In this document: positions 10,687-21,392 of the stretch, in pieces
How positions within the stretch are numbered: position 1 is the first letter of the stretch
Layout: every line of letters begins with the position of its first letter
NCBI GenBank assembly: GCA_036346225.1
Contig: JARFIW010001082.1
Location: forward strand, 1,736,001-1,800,000
DNA from: Platerodrilus igneus
Lineage: Eukaryota; Arthropoda; Insecta; Coleoptera; Lycidae
DNA length: 64,000 nt
Direction of reading: 5' to 3'
Notes under the pieces: generated by a model
Seen by the model: the letters and a program-made list of their open reading frames with translations, nothing else
What the model was told of the DNA's origin: nothing
Database searches by the model: none
Position numbers and translations under genes: made by a program

Positions 10687-11955
10687 AGTAGCTATTTTTA
10701 ACAGTTCGGCCGCCTCTTTTCCACCAGCTTTCCTCATTTCCACATACATCTTGACCAAATAGTTTTCTTCGACTAGCCATTTTATCTTTTCAGATAAATA
10801 TATCTTGTTTGGTATCAATTAATATTAGATTTTTTCAGCTACCTGAATTTCTAGGAATTTTTCAGATTGCATCATTCCCCATGAAGCTACCCTCATTTTA
10901 TAATTTTTTACCAGCAGCGATTTTTGGCCATCTGCATAAATTTTTTAGCCATGCGACACATCAAATTAGTCTAGAATTTTACGCAGAATCCGAATCTGCA
11001 AACAGATTTAAAATAAGACCACCCCTTACCGTTTTACACATATACTCTCTGCGAGATAAATCTTTCTCCATATTTCCACCCACAAGATAAATATACCTTG
11101 TTTGGTATCAATTAATATTAGATTTTCTAAGCTATTCGAATTTTTAGGATTTTTTCAGATAGCATCATCCCCCAGGGAGCTACCCTCAGTTTAAGATTTT
11201 TTACCCGTAACGATTTCCGACCGTCCTTATAAATTTTTAGTCATGCGACACATCAAATTAGTCTATAATTTTACGCAAAATCCACATGTGCAAACAGATT
11301 TAAAATAGGTCCACCCCTAACAAAGTTACACCTTTTAAAGACTCAAACCTCTAAATTTTTGCTCATCTATATTTAACTCCATTTTTAAAACGTTTTTTCG
11401 CTACCCAAGACATATGCTTTAACCAAACACTTAGAGGTATTAACACAAAGAAATTAAGCACACAAAAGTTTAATAATTTATTTTATCCGATTTACAGTTT
11501 AATAAACGAATAGAATAGAATTTTTACATTGCAAATTATAACATTATTTGATTTTGTTCGTGTAGCCGAATCCAAGCAGGTTAAAGTAATCTGTAACAAA
11601 AAAGAAATTAATGTGCTGTTTAAAAAGAAGGAAAACGTGTTCCGGTCAATGAAATATATTGCTAGATTAACGACAATATGTTTCACCGTTCAGCGAGACC
11701 GTGTGGAGGTAAACACATTTCGCCGGGAGCGAAGGAATTATTAAGGATGGGGATGGTAGGTATGTCTTATAACTAACTTAAATACTGCTATACATACACA
11801 ATAAAATATATACAAATACAGCAACTATCTTATATCTTTATGCCCCCATGCGTCATCTTCGCCCGATAAACTAATTTTATGAATTAATTGGGTATAAAGT
11901 TGTTGTTTACATGGTTTCGTTTAAGTCCTCGTACATATTTTCCAGATTACTAGAA
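10687..11955 (+). repeat. Left terminal inverted repeat of TIR element copy 1
   Basis: Reverse complement of 17241-18563. It contains two direct ~293-bp subrepeats, each opening with CTTGTTTGGTATCAATTAAT (10804 and ~11097), and runs into the 3' end of the zinc-finger gene, whose last ~17 codons lie inside the repeat. Confidence 0.8.
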
Positions 11956-12530
11956 GATGTTATAACCATATTTTTTGTGTTAAAGGATTTCACATCGGTA
12001 GTCCCTTCTTCCATTTTTCTGTAGACGCCGTAGAGTTTGCAATAGACTTTTATTGCTGTATGTTGTGTTCTTTTTTCATTAAGTAATCGAATAAACCGAT
12101 GTTTCTGCTTCCAAAGAAACTCGGACACTTCATCGTCGACCCTGGCGTTCTTTATGCGATAGCTAGTCATACGATTGTTAAACGCTGTGCTAACCATTTC
12201 TACACCATCTTCACCAGTAGCGGTAACTGTTGCATTTTTATGTCTGTTGCTCCTCAAGTGTGCGGCATACGTAGTCTTTTCCATTTCGAAATCGCATACT
12301 TTACACATAATTCGTGGTTGTTTCGTGCAAGACCCTTTAACAGCTGGCGGAGCTGAACGTTTACGGCTTAAAGACATACCGTGCTGTTCTTCCTTGTGTC
12401 GCAGTAAGTTGCCCATTCTCGTAAAAGCAATACCGCAAGACCCACAGTTTAAGTACTTTGCTGCTGACGGATGTATAAGCTTAACCCTGGACGATGTTAC
12501 ACCACGACATTTGTTCTGGTTTGAAGGCAT
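11907..12530 (-). pseudogene. C2H2 protein resembling the N-terminus of arthropod PolB giant proteins
   Basis: Open frame of 207 codons. Residues ~28-50 form a C2H2 finger (CGSCGIAF...HKEEQH) and ~76-97 another (CKVCDFEM...HLRSNRH). Then comes a conserved-looking block with FNNRMTSYRIKNARV, KVYCKLYGVYRK and DVKSFNTKNMVI. I recall this finger-plus-FNNR-plus-SFNTKN arrangement from the amino end of very large arthropod proteins that continue into a protein-primed B-family DNA polymerase; I cannot verify this here. In copy 2 the same gene continues past this end with a readable SEEFE block, so here it appears cut short. The first finger, present in the second version at 13214-13528, is deleted near the start (the frame opens MPSNQNKCRG). 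It is a fragment, not a working polymerase. Confidence 0.6.
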
Positions 12531-13213
12531 CCCTCCTGGTAAAGTAGACGTGACATGGCTCGCATTTAAAAACGTTTGCAGTTACCATTTTAGTACAAAA
12601 CAAAATCCGCACTATAGAACTTTGGTAAAACTTGTAAGCGAACTAACTTGCGTGCAAGCTTTATGTTCTCTATAGAATGCAAACCGAAGGTTTCCGAAGA
12701 CAGCCGAACGAAATTAAGGATTAAGCTGAGAACTAAATGACGTCATCTTTTGCCAATCCTTGCTGCTCGTCCAATACATTTAGCACCAATGCATGCGCAC
12801 GGTTCGCATCGTCCATGCCGCGAATGCAGTCAGTAGAAACACCGGAAACGTTTTGCATGTTATACGAGTCGGCAATCGCATCGCGTGCATATTAAATCCA
12901 ATCCAAAAAGGTGGTAGCTCATGCATACAAATTGGCTGCAAGTCGTGCGGTAGAAGATGCAGTGCTACTATAAACAAAAACTTAATAAAACACTTTTAAC
13001 CTTTACCAAAGGAATACCAAACTTGTTGTCTACAGGATACTTACTAATAAAGTAATTTAATTTTAAATAACTTCTACGTCATATTTTCGCAAATGACAGG
13101 TTTGAATATTTTCTAAATGAATCACCAAGCGAAAGTATATGCTTAGCAGCATTAAAAACGTTAGTTTCTCATTTTACGAGCGCGGTTAATTATAGATTAA
13201 AATTTAATTTGTT
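12531..13213. other. Interior of TIR element copy 1, no gene recognised
   Basis: Short open frames occur on both strands (about 12780-13000), but none shows a known domain. The stretch separates two versions of the zinc-finger gene start. Confidence 0.45.
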
Positions 13214-13528
13214 TTAAATAACGAAATTGAATACTTTACATAAAATTTCTGGTTGTTTTGTACAAGACCCTTTAACAGCTGGCGGAGCTGAACGTTTACG
13301 GCTTAATGACAAACCGTGCTGTTTTTCCTTGTGCCATAGTAAGTTGTCCATTCTCGTAAAAGCGATACGGCAAGACCCACAGTTTAAGTACTTTGCTGCT
13401 GACAGATGTATAAGTTTAACCGTGGACGATATTACACCACGACATTTGTTCTGGTGCCGTTTGAGAGCATTTCTCCAGGTATAGGAAGCCCGGCAAGAGT
13501 TGCAATTAAAAATATTTTCGGAGGGCAT
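13214..13528 (-). pseudogene. Second copy of the C2H2 gene start
   Basis: 104 codons. Two C2H2 fingers are present: CNSCRASYTWRN...H at ~9-29 and CGSCRIAFTRMDN...H at ~50-70. From KCRGVISS onward it parallels the 11907-12530 frame (KCRGVTSS, KYLNCGSC, SRKRSAPPAVKGSCTKQ), then diverges at CKVFNFVI where the second protein has CKVCDFEM. It therefore preserves the first finger that the other copy lost, but lacks everything downstream. It looks like an internal duplication within the element. Confidence 0.7.
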
Positions 13529-14639
13529 TTTTCTTCAACCAGCTTCCATGGATTGCGCCATGGTTTATATACATCTTGGAAACAATCGAAGATTGGTCAA
13601 TCATCCGTCTAACTTATACTTCGAGCCGCTTCCGTTCTGATAATTTCCAAACATTTTTCAAACGTCAATGGTCTCAGAATTTTTAAATCTCCGAGGGAGC
13701 TATAAGTCGTGATCAATTACACGTTCGAGCTACCCGTAAATTAACATATTTTATAGTAACAGTGCGGCTATATAATATTTACATGCATACCCCTTCTTTG
13801 CGCTACTGCTATTCTTGTAGTGGCTTTAAAAAGTCAGTCGCGTTTTTACTGCTAGGACCGCTGCAAAGCATCATTCTATACTTTCTTTATAAGTATAGCA
13901 CATCGCGCACTTTTTTTGTCTGATAATTAAATTTTGCTTATGCAGGCTTTTACACTTTCGCATATTTAAACATCTAATAGGATCGATTAACCACTTTCGA
14001 TTATTCTAACGGGAACCACTATACATTCCGCCGCACGGTTTTTTTTTAATCCAACGATCCTATGGCTTCCACACACTAACACCTAACCCTTCTTTCCTAC
14101 TATTTGTTAAACAAAAACTACCGGTATCACCATGTCCGTATGTGGACGTAAGCAGATGTTTGTGGATGTGTACGAGAATATGTAACCATATACATTAATC
14201 AGTCTAAGCTATTTTATTTAGTCCACGAAAACTACTATTTTTCTAAACCACAATTAATAATCACCTTTATAGGTTTAACATTTTTACCATTTCCCAATGG
14301 CTGGTTCTATGTACATGTAAACTTTAATTTCTTATTGGAGAGAATCTTTATTCTCCCACGTACTGTTGCGTGGTTGCATGCCCACCACTTTTGAGAATAT
14401 ATGCTCGTTATAGGTTGTAGGACCCTCGGCTTTACTTAACTACACTTCGCGAGACCCCTTTAATCTTTTTAATCGTGTCTTTCTCGCATACAATACAGTA
14501 GGCCTTGGCTCTTATACCGACGAATTCTAATACTAGACCCCCATTAAATTCGTCTTTGAATTTCCCTACAACTTTTTTTTTGTTGGCAAGCGGTATATAG
14601 TATTTATTATCCGGGAGGTAGTCACTCTTTTAAGATAAC
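13529..14639. other. Interior of TIR element copy 1 with a decayed duplicate block
   Basis: Mostly unassigned. About 14335-14415 resembles 15830-15910: both read HIFSKV, then MQ, NS, EN and DS on the minus strand (NEHIFSKVVGMQ here, NDHIFSKVADMQ there). This suggests a partial duplication of the gene B downstream region. Confidence 0.5.
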
Positions 14640-14830
14640 TATATCTTGTTTGGTATTAATTAATATTAGATTTTTTTAGGGAGCCCAAATCTGCAAATAG
14701 ATTTTAAATAGGACCACCCCTTACAAAGTTACGCCTTTTAAAGACTCAAACCTCTAATTTTTCCATCTATATTTAACTCCATCTTTAAAAGCTTTTTTTT
14801 CGCTTCCCAAGACATATGCTTTAACAAACC
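14640..14830 (+). repeat. Internal fragment of the TIR sequence
   Basis: ATATCTTGTTTGGTATTAAT and the following CAAATCTGCAAATAGATTTT and GACCACCCCTTAC blocks repeat the terminal inverted repeat sequence in left-arm orientation, inside the element. It may mark an internal duplication or a nested, truncated relative. Confidence 0.7.
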
Positions 14831-15249
14831 ATTTCCCGAGAAATCTAAAACCGCTGTGCCCCACGAACACCACGTGGAGATAACACGTATACGCTGTCCA
14901 CCAGGATAGAAGCAGGAAGAATTTGGAAGAAGGGAAGGTGGGAGAAGAGCTTAAAAATTATGGAATCGTAAAACTAATATATTCAATAGATTTACAAAAT
15001 CTATACAAATATAAACAACTATCTTAGACCTATATCTTAATGCTCCCGTGCCTAGATTGATATGCTTCCAGGGATGACGATACGCTTGTCATCTTCGCTC
15101 GATAAACTAATTTTATTAATAAGCTGCGTGTACAAATTGTGTTTTTTACTCCGGATACATACGCCGGCAAGTACTCCATACTACCCAAATAGGAATAAGA
15201 TGCTTGGTCACTGTTAACTTCCACTTCCCTCGTGTACGCCCAGGCACAG

Positions 15250-15350
15250 ACCAGCCCATGCGCACCCTTGATAATGCGCACCACTGCCCATGCGTACCCC
15301 TGCCCATGCGCATCCCTGCCCGTGCGCGCCGCTACCCATGCGCACCCCTC
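15250..15350. repeat. 16-bp GC-rich minisatellite
   Basis: About five imperfect copies of GCCCATGCGCACCCCT in tandem (clear 16-bp spacing at roughly 15287-15350). Its high GC content contrasts with its surroundings. I see no coding role. Confidence 0.8.
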
Positions 15351-15508
15351 TCTGTGTGACTGCTATTTTGTGGTGACGTCATAGCTTTTTGTAAATAAGG
15401 AGCAATGTAATACTATTCTAAAATTTTTATTCTGACATTATACATAACAAAATTTAAAAATATTTAATACCAAGCATGGAGTCATTTAAACTTAATTTTA
15501 ATAGAAAG

Positions 15509-15730
15509 TTATACACAGAAGACAGTCCTTACTTTATGTTTATTTGGAGTGGTTTTAATTTTATCTAATTTTATTCGCAGCTTAAAATTTAAATCGACAC
15601 CCAAGTCCTCTATCTCCTTTTCTAGCCAATAGTTTGATACATAGAGACCGTCTAGGTTTTCGAATTGCAAAATGTACCGAAGTTTGTCTCTATAAATAAA
15701 GTATTTGATTCCACCGACAACCAGATTCAT
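15509..15730 (-). CDS. Small ORF of the TIR element, unknown function
   Basis: 73 codons, intact, starting MNLVVGGIKYFIYRDKL and ending in a lysine-rich stretch (KLRIKLDKIKTTPNKHK). It has no signal peptide or membrane segment and matches no family I recognise. It lies downstream of gene B on the same strand after ~200 bp of broken sequence, so it may be a separate small gene or the displaced 3' end of gene B. Its integrity amid broken neighbours is mild evidence that it is real. Confidence 0.4.
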   Translation of the reverse strand: MNLVVGGIKYFIYRDKLRYILQFENLDGLYVSNYWLEKEIEDLGVDLNFKLRIKLDKIKTTPNKHKVRTVFCV

Positions 15731-15925
15731 TCCTTCGTGTAATTCTTGCAGCTTATGACAAATCTTTTAATCACAGATTTCCCACTATATCCTGCATACG
15801 TATCTTGTTAGCTTGATCGATTTCTTCTTGCGGGGGAGTCGTTATTCTCCCTCTCACTATTGTGTAGTTGCATGTCTGCTACTTTTGAGAATATATGGTC
15901 GTTAACTTACTATCTGCCAATAAGG

Positions 15926-16297
15926 TTAAACAGTTTTTAAGGGATTATACACCCTTTCCGCACTGACATAGTTTCCAATTGTACAGTTGTATATTGTCGC
16001 TTCCGATCGCGTAATACCATTTTCTTTGGCCAAAATAGACGCAAATATTTCCCTTAAACGTACATTTGGACAACGTAAAAAATCTAGTATCTGATTGCCA
16101 AGTTGTTTATTAACACCAGGATTTGTTATCTGACATACAAATTTGTTGTATATCTTAATTCTTGCATTGGTTGTTAGTTATGTTAAACAATCGATTCCCG
16201 CAGTTTTATCGTTGTCAGCTATAATATTGCAGTTTTCTCCGTCATCGCCCTTGTAGCAAAAGTTATGGTTTGTAATTAAATAATTACACATCTCCAT
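15926..16297 (-). pseudogene. Unknown gene B of the TIR element
   Basis: Starts ATG at 16297, only 13 bp after the stop of gene A, so the two are packed like genes of a virus or a compact transposon. About 123 codons with one in-frame stop after GIDCLT. Recognisable blocks are CYKGDDGENCNIIADND, then ARIKIYNKFVCQ, then LRCPNVRLREIFASILAKE and ITRSEATIYN. The look is that of an enzyme or replication-type protein, but I cannot name a family. The frame closes at 15926. The single stop suggests recent decay. Confidence 0.5.
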
Positions 16298-16310
16298 CTT
16301 GCTAAATATG

Positions 16311-16843
16311 CTAGTAATAATCTTTTTTGAGTTCGTCTAATATATCTGGTAGTTTCTCCAATAAAGTTTCCAACTTAACATCTGCTAGTTTTACTTTGTA
16401 CGGAACACATTTTGGAATTTTTTATTAATGCTTTCGAGGTATTCTTTTCCGATGATTTCTTTTACTCCCTGGCCCATCTTGTTAGTGGTTTCCAGAGAAA
16501 ACGGAAACAAATCGGTCGAACTTTGTCCGTAGATAGCTGTTAAATGCACCATAAATTTCTTTTTAGGATAAACATCCTATTGTTTGCAAATGTTTGCTCG
16601 GCGTCAGAAAGGTCGCAAATTTTAACCAACATTATATTGTCACAAAATGGTTCTGTAATTGGTGTGTGTAGTCCACCAATCAGCATCTGTTCGCCTTCGA
16701 CGTAACAAATATTACCAATATCTGTCACCAGATTGTTGTTGCACATATTTTCTGCCAACAGCCACAATTCAAATCGCTCATTTGTTGGTTTCAGTTTATT
16801 CCCAAGAAGTTGGAAGAACGTTAATCATCTTGGAGACGCTCAT
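16311..16843 (-). pseudogene. Unknown gene A of the TIR element
   Basis: Starts ATG at 16843 (MSVSKMINVLPTSW) and ends TAG at 16311, about 178 codons, with three or four frameshifts (near 16800, 16550, 16480 and 16390). Recognisable blocks are ERFELWLLAENMCNNN, DIGNICYVEGEQM, GGLHTPITEPFCDNIM, then FNSYLRTKFDRFVS and a charged tail ending DELKKDYY. A second copy without those shifts through the middle lies at 31634-31985. I do not recognise the family. Conservation of the protein between two copies with different termini argues that it was a real gene of this element family. Confidence 0.55.
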
Positions 16844-17240
16844 GTTTACCGTTCTAACTACTATCGAATACTAAATTGAATACGAAAATTGCCCGTATGT
16901 ACCCTACAGAGTGGGGGCGCATATTGCCGAAGATACCCGAATATGTTGGACACTGCCATATCGCTTACATTCTCTTGTTTAGGAACAGTTTTGTTATCCG
17001 ACCTAAATCCGACCTAGGTCGGACTGGGCAGGGGTGCGCATCGACATATGTCCGGATATATGTAAGATGTTAGGTTAGGGTGAAATTACCTTATAGGGCG
17101 AAATTGCCTTATAGGGTGAAATTTCCCCCGACCTAGGTTGGATGTGGACTTGTTAGGAGTTAGGTTAGCTAGTGTTGTCTGGAGTTAGGTTAGGTTAGTT
17201 AAACTTGTGCGGTTACAAAATCTTCTAGTAATCTGAAAAG

Positions 17241-18563
17241 TATGTACCAGGTCTTAAACGAAACCATGTAAACACTAACTTTATACCCAATTAATTCATA
17301 AAATTAGTTTATCGGGCGAAGATGACAAGCGTTACGTCATCCCCGGAAGCATATCAATCTACGCATGGGGCATAAAGATATAAGATAGTTGCTATATTTG
17401 TATATGTTTTATTGTGTATATATAGTAGTATGTAAGTTAGTTATAAGACATACCTACCATCCCTATCCTTAATAATTCCTTCGCTTCCGGCGACATGTGT
17501 TTACCTCCACGCGGGTCTCGCTGGACGGTAAAACATATTGTCGTTAATCTAACAATATGTTTTATTGACCGAAACACGTTCTCTCTTTTTAAACAGCACA
17601 TTAATCTCTTTTTTGTTACATGTCTTTTTAAACAACACATTAATCTCTTTTTTTTCTTACAGGTTAACCTGCTTGGATTCGGCTACACGAAAAAAATAAA
17701 ATAATGTTATACTTTGCAATGTAAAAATCGTGTTCTATTAGTTTATTAAACTGTAAATCGGATAAAATAAATTATTAAACTTTTGTGTGCTTAATTTCTT
17801 TGTGTTAATACCTCTAAGTGTTTGGTTAAAGCATATGAATTGGGTAGCGAAAAAACGTTTTAAAAATGGAGTTAAATATAAAGGAGCAAAAATTTAGAGG
17901 TTTGAGTCTTTAAAAGGTGTAACTTTATAAGGGCTGGACCTATTTTAAATCTGTTTGCATATTTGGATTCTGCGTAAAATTCTAGACTAATTTGATGTGT
18001 CGCATGACTAAAAATTTATAAGGACCGTCAGAAATCGCTGCGGGTAAAAATTTTAAAATGAGGGTAGCTCCCTGGGGGATGATGCTATCTGAAAATTTTT
18101 TAGAAATTCGAATAGCTGAGAAAAATCTAATATTAATTGATACCAAACAAGGTACATTTATCCTGTGGGTGGAAATATGGAGAAAGATTTATCTCGCAGA
18201 GGGTATATGTGTAAAACGGTAAGGGGTGGTCCTATTTTAAATCTGTTTGCAGATTCAGATTCTGCGTAAAATTCTAGACTAATTTGATTTGTCGGATGGC
18301 TAAAAAATTTATGCGCATGGCCAAAAATCGCTGCTGGTAAAAAATCTTAAAATGAGATTAGCTCCATGGGGGATGATGCAATCTAAAAAATTCCTAGAAA
18401 TTCAGGTAGCTGAGAAAAATTTAATATTAAATGATACCAAACAAGATATATTTATCTAAAAAGATGAAATGGCTAGTCGAAGAAAACTATTTGGTCAAGA
18501 TGTATGTGGAAATGAGGGAAGCTGGTGGAAAAGAGGCGCCCGAACTGTTAAAAACTACCTACT
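17241..18563 (-). repeat. Right terminal inverted repeat of TIR element copy 1
   Basis: Reverse complement of the left arm. The two tandem subrepeats end in TTGATACCAAACAAG at ~18150 and ~18440. A small direct duplication within it (about 17585-17655, TTTTTAAACA(G/A)CACATTAATCTC twice) is absent from the left arm, so the arms are no longer identical. Confidence 0.8.
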
Positions 18564-19046
18564 TTCAAGAAATAATGACAAATTTAAAAATCTAAAAAGC
18601 ACACATTCTCCCGGCTTCCGGCCGCTTATCCTAGTTGACGGCCACTTGCTAACCGGTTTACTGCCATCATGTTTGTAGTTAGATAATAAACCTTATTGTC
18701 TAAGATATAAAGTACATTTTTTTTTAGTAAAATGAGAAATGAAAAAAGATATAAACATACTAATTATGTAATATATTTAACTGATAAACAAAAGCTAATT
18801 ATGCATAGGAACCCAAGAATCAGATACATATTTATTTATATCATTCCTTATATCGTTATTTGTATTTCTTTATGCGAGTTCTTCTAATCTATAAACATGT
18901 CTTTATCTTACTAGGTATTACTTAATGTACATTCACAAAAGAATCATTAACATAGAAACTTATTTATACTTATTATGTATGTATAGGAACATAATAATCA
19001 GGAATCAAATAAATGTGTAAACTTTCAACTAAATTATTAAAGTGTT
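18564..19046. other. No feature recognised
   Basis: AT-rich. A short GC-rich patch with GGCCG and CGGCC motifs lies at 18608-18665. No coding frame is convincing. Confidence 0.45.
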
Positions 19047-21392
19047 TTAAAATATCCTGTGCAGCCAGTTCAGCAACCTCGCACAAATCAAATTTAAAAT
19101 CAGATTGCGCCGCCGCAGTGTAGGGTGTACTTCATTAAGTTTTGTGCATTTCAGATGATACCACTTGATGCAATCATCGCAACCTATATTTCTCTCGGCA
19201 TCTTCCGCATCGCTGATAAGTTCTTCCTGGCAGACATTGCATTTTAATTTGTTTCGCACTAGTTGTGTCTTTTTCTTGTTTTCTTCAATTTTTCTTTTGT
19301 ATCGATTGTTCGGCTTTCTTAGCCTCTCTATCTAATTTTCTTTTTTTTATATTATCTTCCTTTTTTTGTTTTTCTAGATCCTTTTTTCATAATAGTCTCT
19401 TCAAATTTTGGATGAATAACGCTTGGATATGTATTGTTCAGTTTTTCTTTTCTTCTTTTAATTGTATTGTAACTTTTAAATGCTTTCTGAAAGGATTTGT
19501 GTGTTTCCACATTTTCTTTGTCTACAGGAGTGGAAGAAAATGGTTGTGATATCACTTTTTGTTTTTGAGTGCAGGCATAGGTGATAAAGTCAAAGCACAA
19601 TAGGTACTTCTTACCGGTTCCGATTGTATTATTTCATAAGGAGGGGGTGTAGTTCCTTTGGTCGGGGGCTCGGGGTGGACTTCTGTAACAACTGTACTAT
19701 TCAAATTATTTTCGATTGACATAATATCTTGTGAACATATAGATAGATTAATGTCGAGCGAAGTTCCATTAAATGATATTATCGATAACTTCATCCAACA
19801 AAATGAATGATCCGATTTCTGTAACGCAGCTTTTAATTACTTCAATTATATGACAGTCTGATTGATCGATATTTTAGTCTGTAATTGCAGGTGACAAGGA
19901 AGTCGATTTCGTCAAAGAGTTGCGAAGCGTTTTGGTAGAAGAGTTGCGAGGTGTTTTAAACGTCGAGTTACGAGGCGTTTTGGACGAAGATCTACGAGGT
20001 GTTTTCGAATGTGATCGACGCTTGTACGTTGTTCTGGCCTTTTCTAATTCACACTCGATAATTTTAGTGTCTGTTCTTCGTTTGGATAGGTTGTCACTGA
20101 TTAATGAAAAAGCGGCATTTGCGATTTCAAAATGCCTATCGGTAAAATTTCTTTCGGGTTCTCTTGGTTGAGTTACACGTTTTGTGAAATCGACTTCTTC
20201 GACATTGAATGGGTATAAACCGCATTTACAAAATCCATTTTTGATTGTATCCGTATGTCAACGTCTATGGTTTGCTTGAATACACTACAAAAGTGAGTCT
20301 TTGTAATAGCTTTATTTAGATTTTCAGGTTTATTCTGCCAATTTTTTACAGTGGTCCTCCAGTGTTGCTTTAGTGGTCGAAAGACGCTCACATCTGCGGG
20401 TTGCAGAATGTAGGTTGTATTCGGTGGTAGCGTGTACAATACTATATTGTTTTCTTCACAGAATTTGCTTAAAGGCAACGACATGTGCGACTTATGACCA
20501 TCAACGAAGAGGATGACTGGTTTTTTTATGCTGTTTTCTATCAACCATTTATTAAAATCGTTGGCAATGTACTCATAAAGAATATCACTCATCCATCCTG
20601 ACTCACTTTTCCCAATTACCCAGTCAGAAGGAGTTCCTACAACAACTGCTTTTGGTGGGCTTATGTAAGGATATACTACCAAGGGAGGACAAATCTGCCC
20701 AGAAGCCGTCATAACAATTAATACAGTAATCGTTTCTTTCTCGGTTTCTTTTTTAACGATGTATAAGTTTTGAACTCTTTAGGAGCTAAAACTTTTCCTG
20801 TTTTTGGACACAAAGATACTCCGGTTTCATCTGCATTTAGGATCCCTTGTGGATCATTCATGATATCCAACAATCCTCTCTCCGTTAAAAACACCTCCAG
20901 ATCAGAAAACCATTTCCTAATGTTTATTTCTTTCGCGGCTTCTCTTGTTTTATTTACAGATTCTGGTGCTCGAATGTTTATTTGCGGATGTCGTTTAAGA
21001 AAGCCCTGTTACCACTTCTGACCAGGTCTTTCTTTCACGAAGCACTGTTCCTTCTTTAAATCTTTAGCAATAGCTGCGACTGTATTAATCAAGTCTTCTT
21101 TTTTTTATAGGGATGCTACATTTCACAGATTGTACTATCCACTCTAAAAAAATTTGTTCTCTGTCGAACCCAAGAATTGGATCTGGTTCTACCGTTCTTC
21201 GCTTTTCTTTTGTTCTTCCGCTAAGTCTAACTTGCACAGTTGTTCTCGGAACGCCGTATAAACGGCATGTCTACCAAATCCCTCTACCTTTCGTGTATCT
21301 TTGAGAGCATTGACCAGAACATTTTCAGAATATCCCATATTTGTTCTAGTTACCTTATTTCTTTTTGGAGGCTTTTTGTTAGTAGGTGGCAT
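19047..21392 (-). pseudogene. pogo-like transposase (HTH, DDE_1, C-terminal PHD-like finger), frameshifted
   Basis: Starts at the ATG at 21392 (MPPTNKKPPKRNK), followed by a helix-turn-helix region (GYSENVLVNALKDTRK... VPRTTVQVRL). Then comes a DDE_1-superfamily catalytic domain with the three expected acidic residues: D in LNADETGV, D in LFVDGHKSH and D in LQPADVSVF. The best intact piece is 20173-20712. After a shift near 20220 the C-terminal part continues (YPFNVEEVDFTKRV, about 20190), with a Ser/Lys/Thr-Pro-Arg repeat tract at 19910-20010. It ends in a cysteine-rich PHD-like finger at 19047-19259 (CNVCQEEL...CDDCIKWYHLKC). At least three frame breaks and a stop inactivate it. TIRs were not identified. 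Confidence 0.85.

Larger units (their letters stand above)
10687..18563 (-). mobile_element. Large TIR element, copy 1 (Polinton-like candidate), 7.9 kb
   Basis: Both ends start AGTAG (left AGTAGCTATTTTTAACAGTT at 10687; right, on the minus strand from 18563, AGTAGGTAGTTTTTAACAGT). Inverted repeats of ~1.3 kb follow. Flanking hexamers are CTCAAC and TTCAAG (4 of 6 match), a possible decayed 6-bp target duplication. AG termini, long TIRs and 6-bp duplications are features of Polinton/Maverick elements. All recognisable genes inside are on the minus strand and damaged: a C2H2/PolB-N-terminus-like gene and small unknown genes. I see no integrase, packaging ATPase or capsid, so this is a degraded or non-autonomous member. 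A second copy lies at 29311-32966. Confidence 0.72.

Noticed and set aside
12099..12675. Plus-strand open frames of 85 and 166 codons opposite the zinc-finger gene
   Set aside because: They are antisense shadows of the minus-strand C2H2 frame, with no domain of their own.
17070..17215. TTAGGTTAGG words resembling the insect telomere repeat
   Set aside because: Only a few scattered, irregular copies (TTAGGTTAGGGTG, GTTAGGTTAGGTTAG); not a tandem array.
19265..20171. Plus-strand frames of 94 and 83 codons over the pogo region
   Set aside because: Shadows of the transposase C-terminal part; the second one is the antisense of the K-T-P-R tract.
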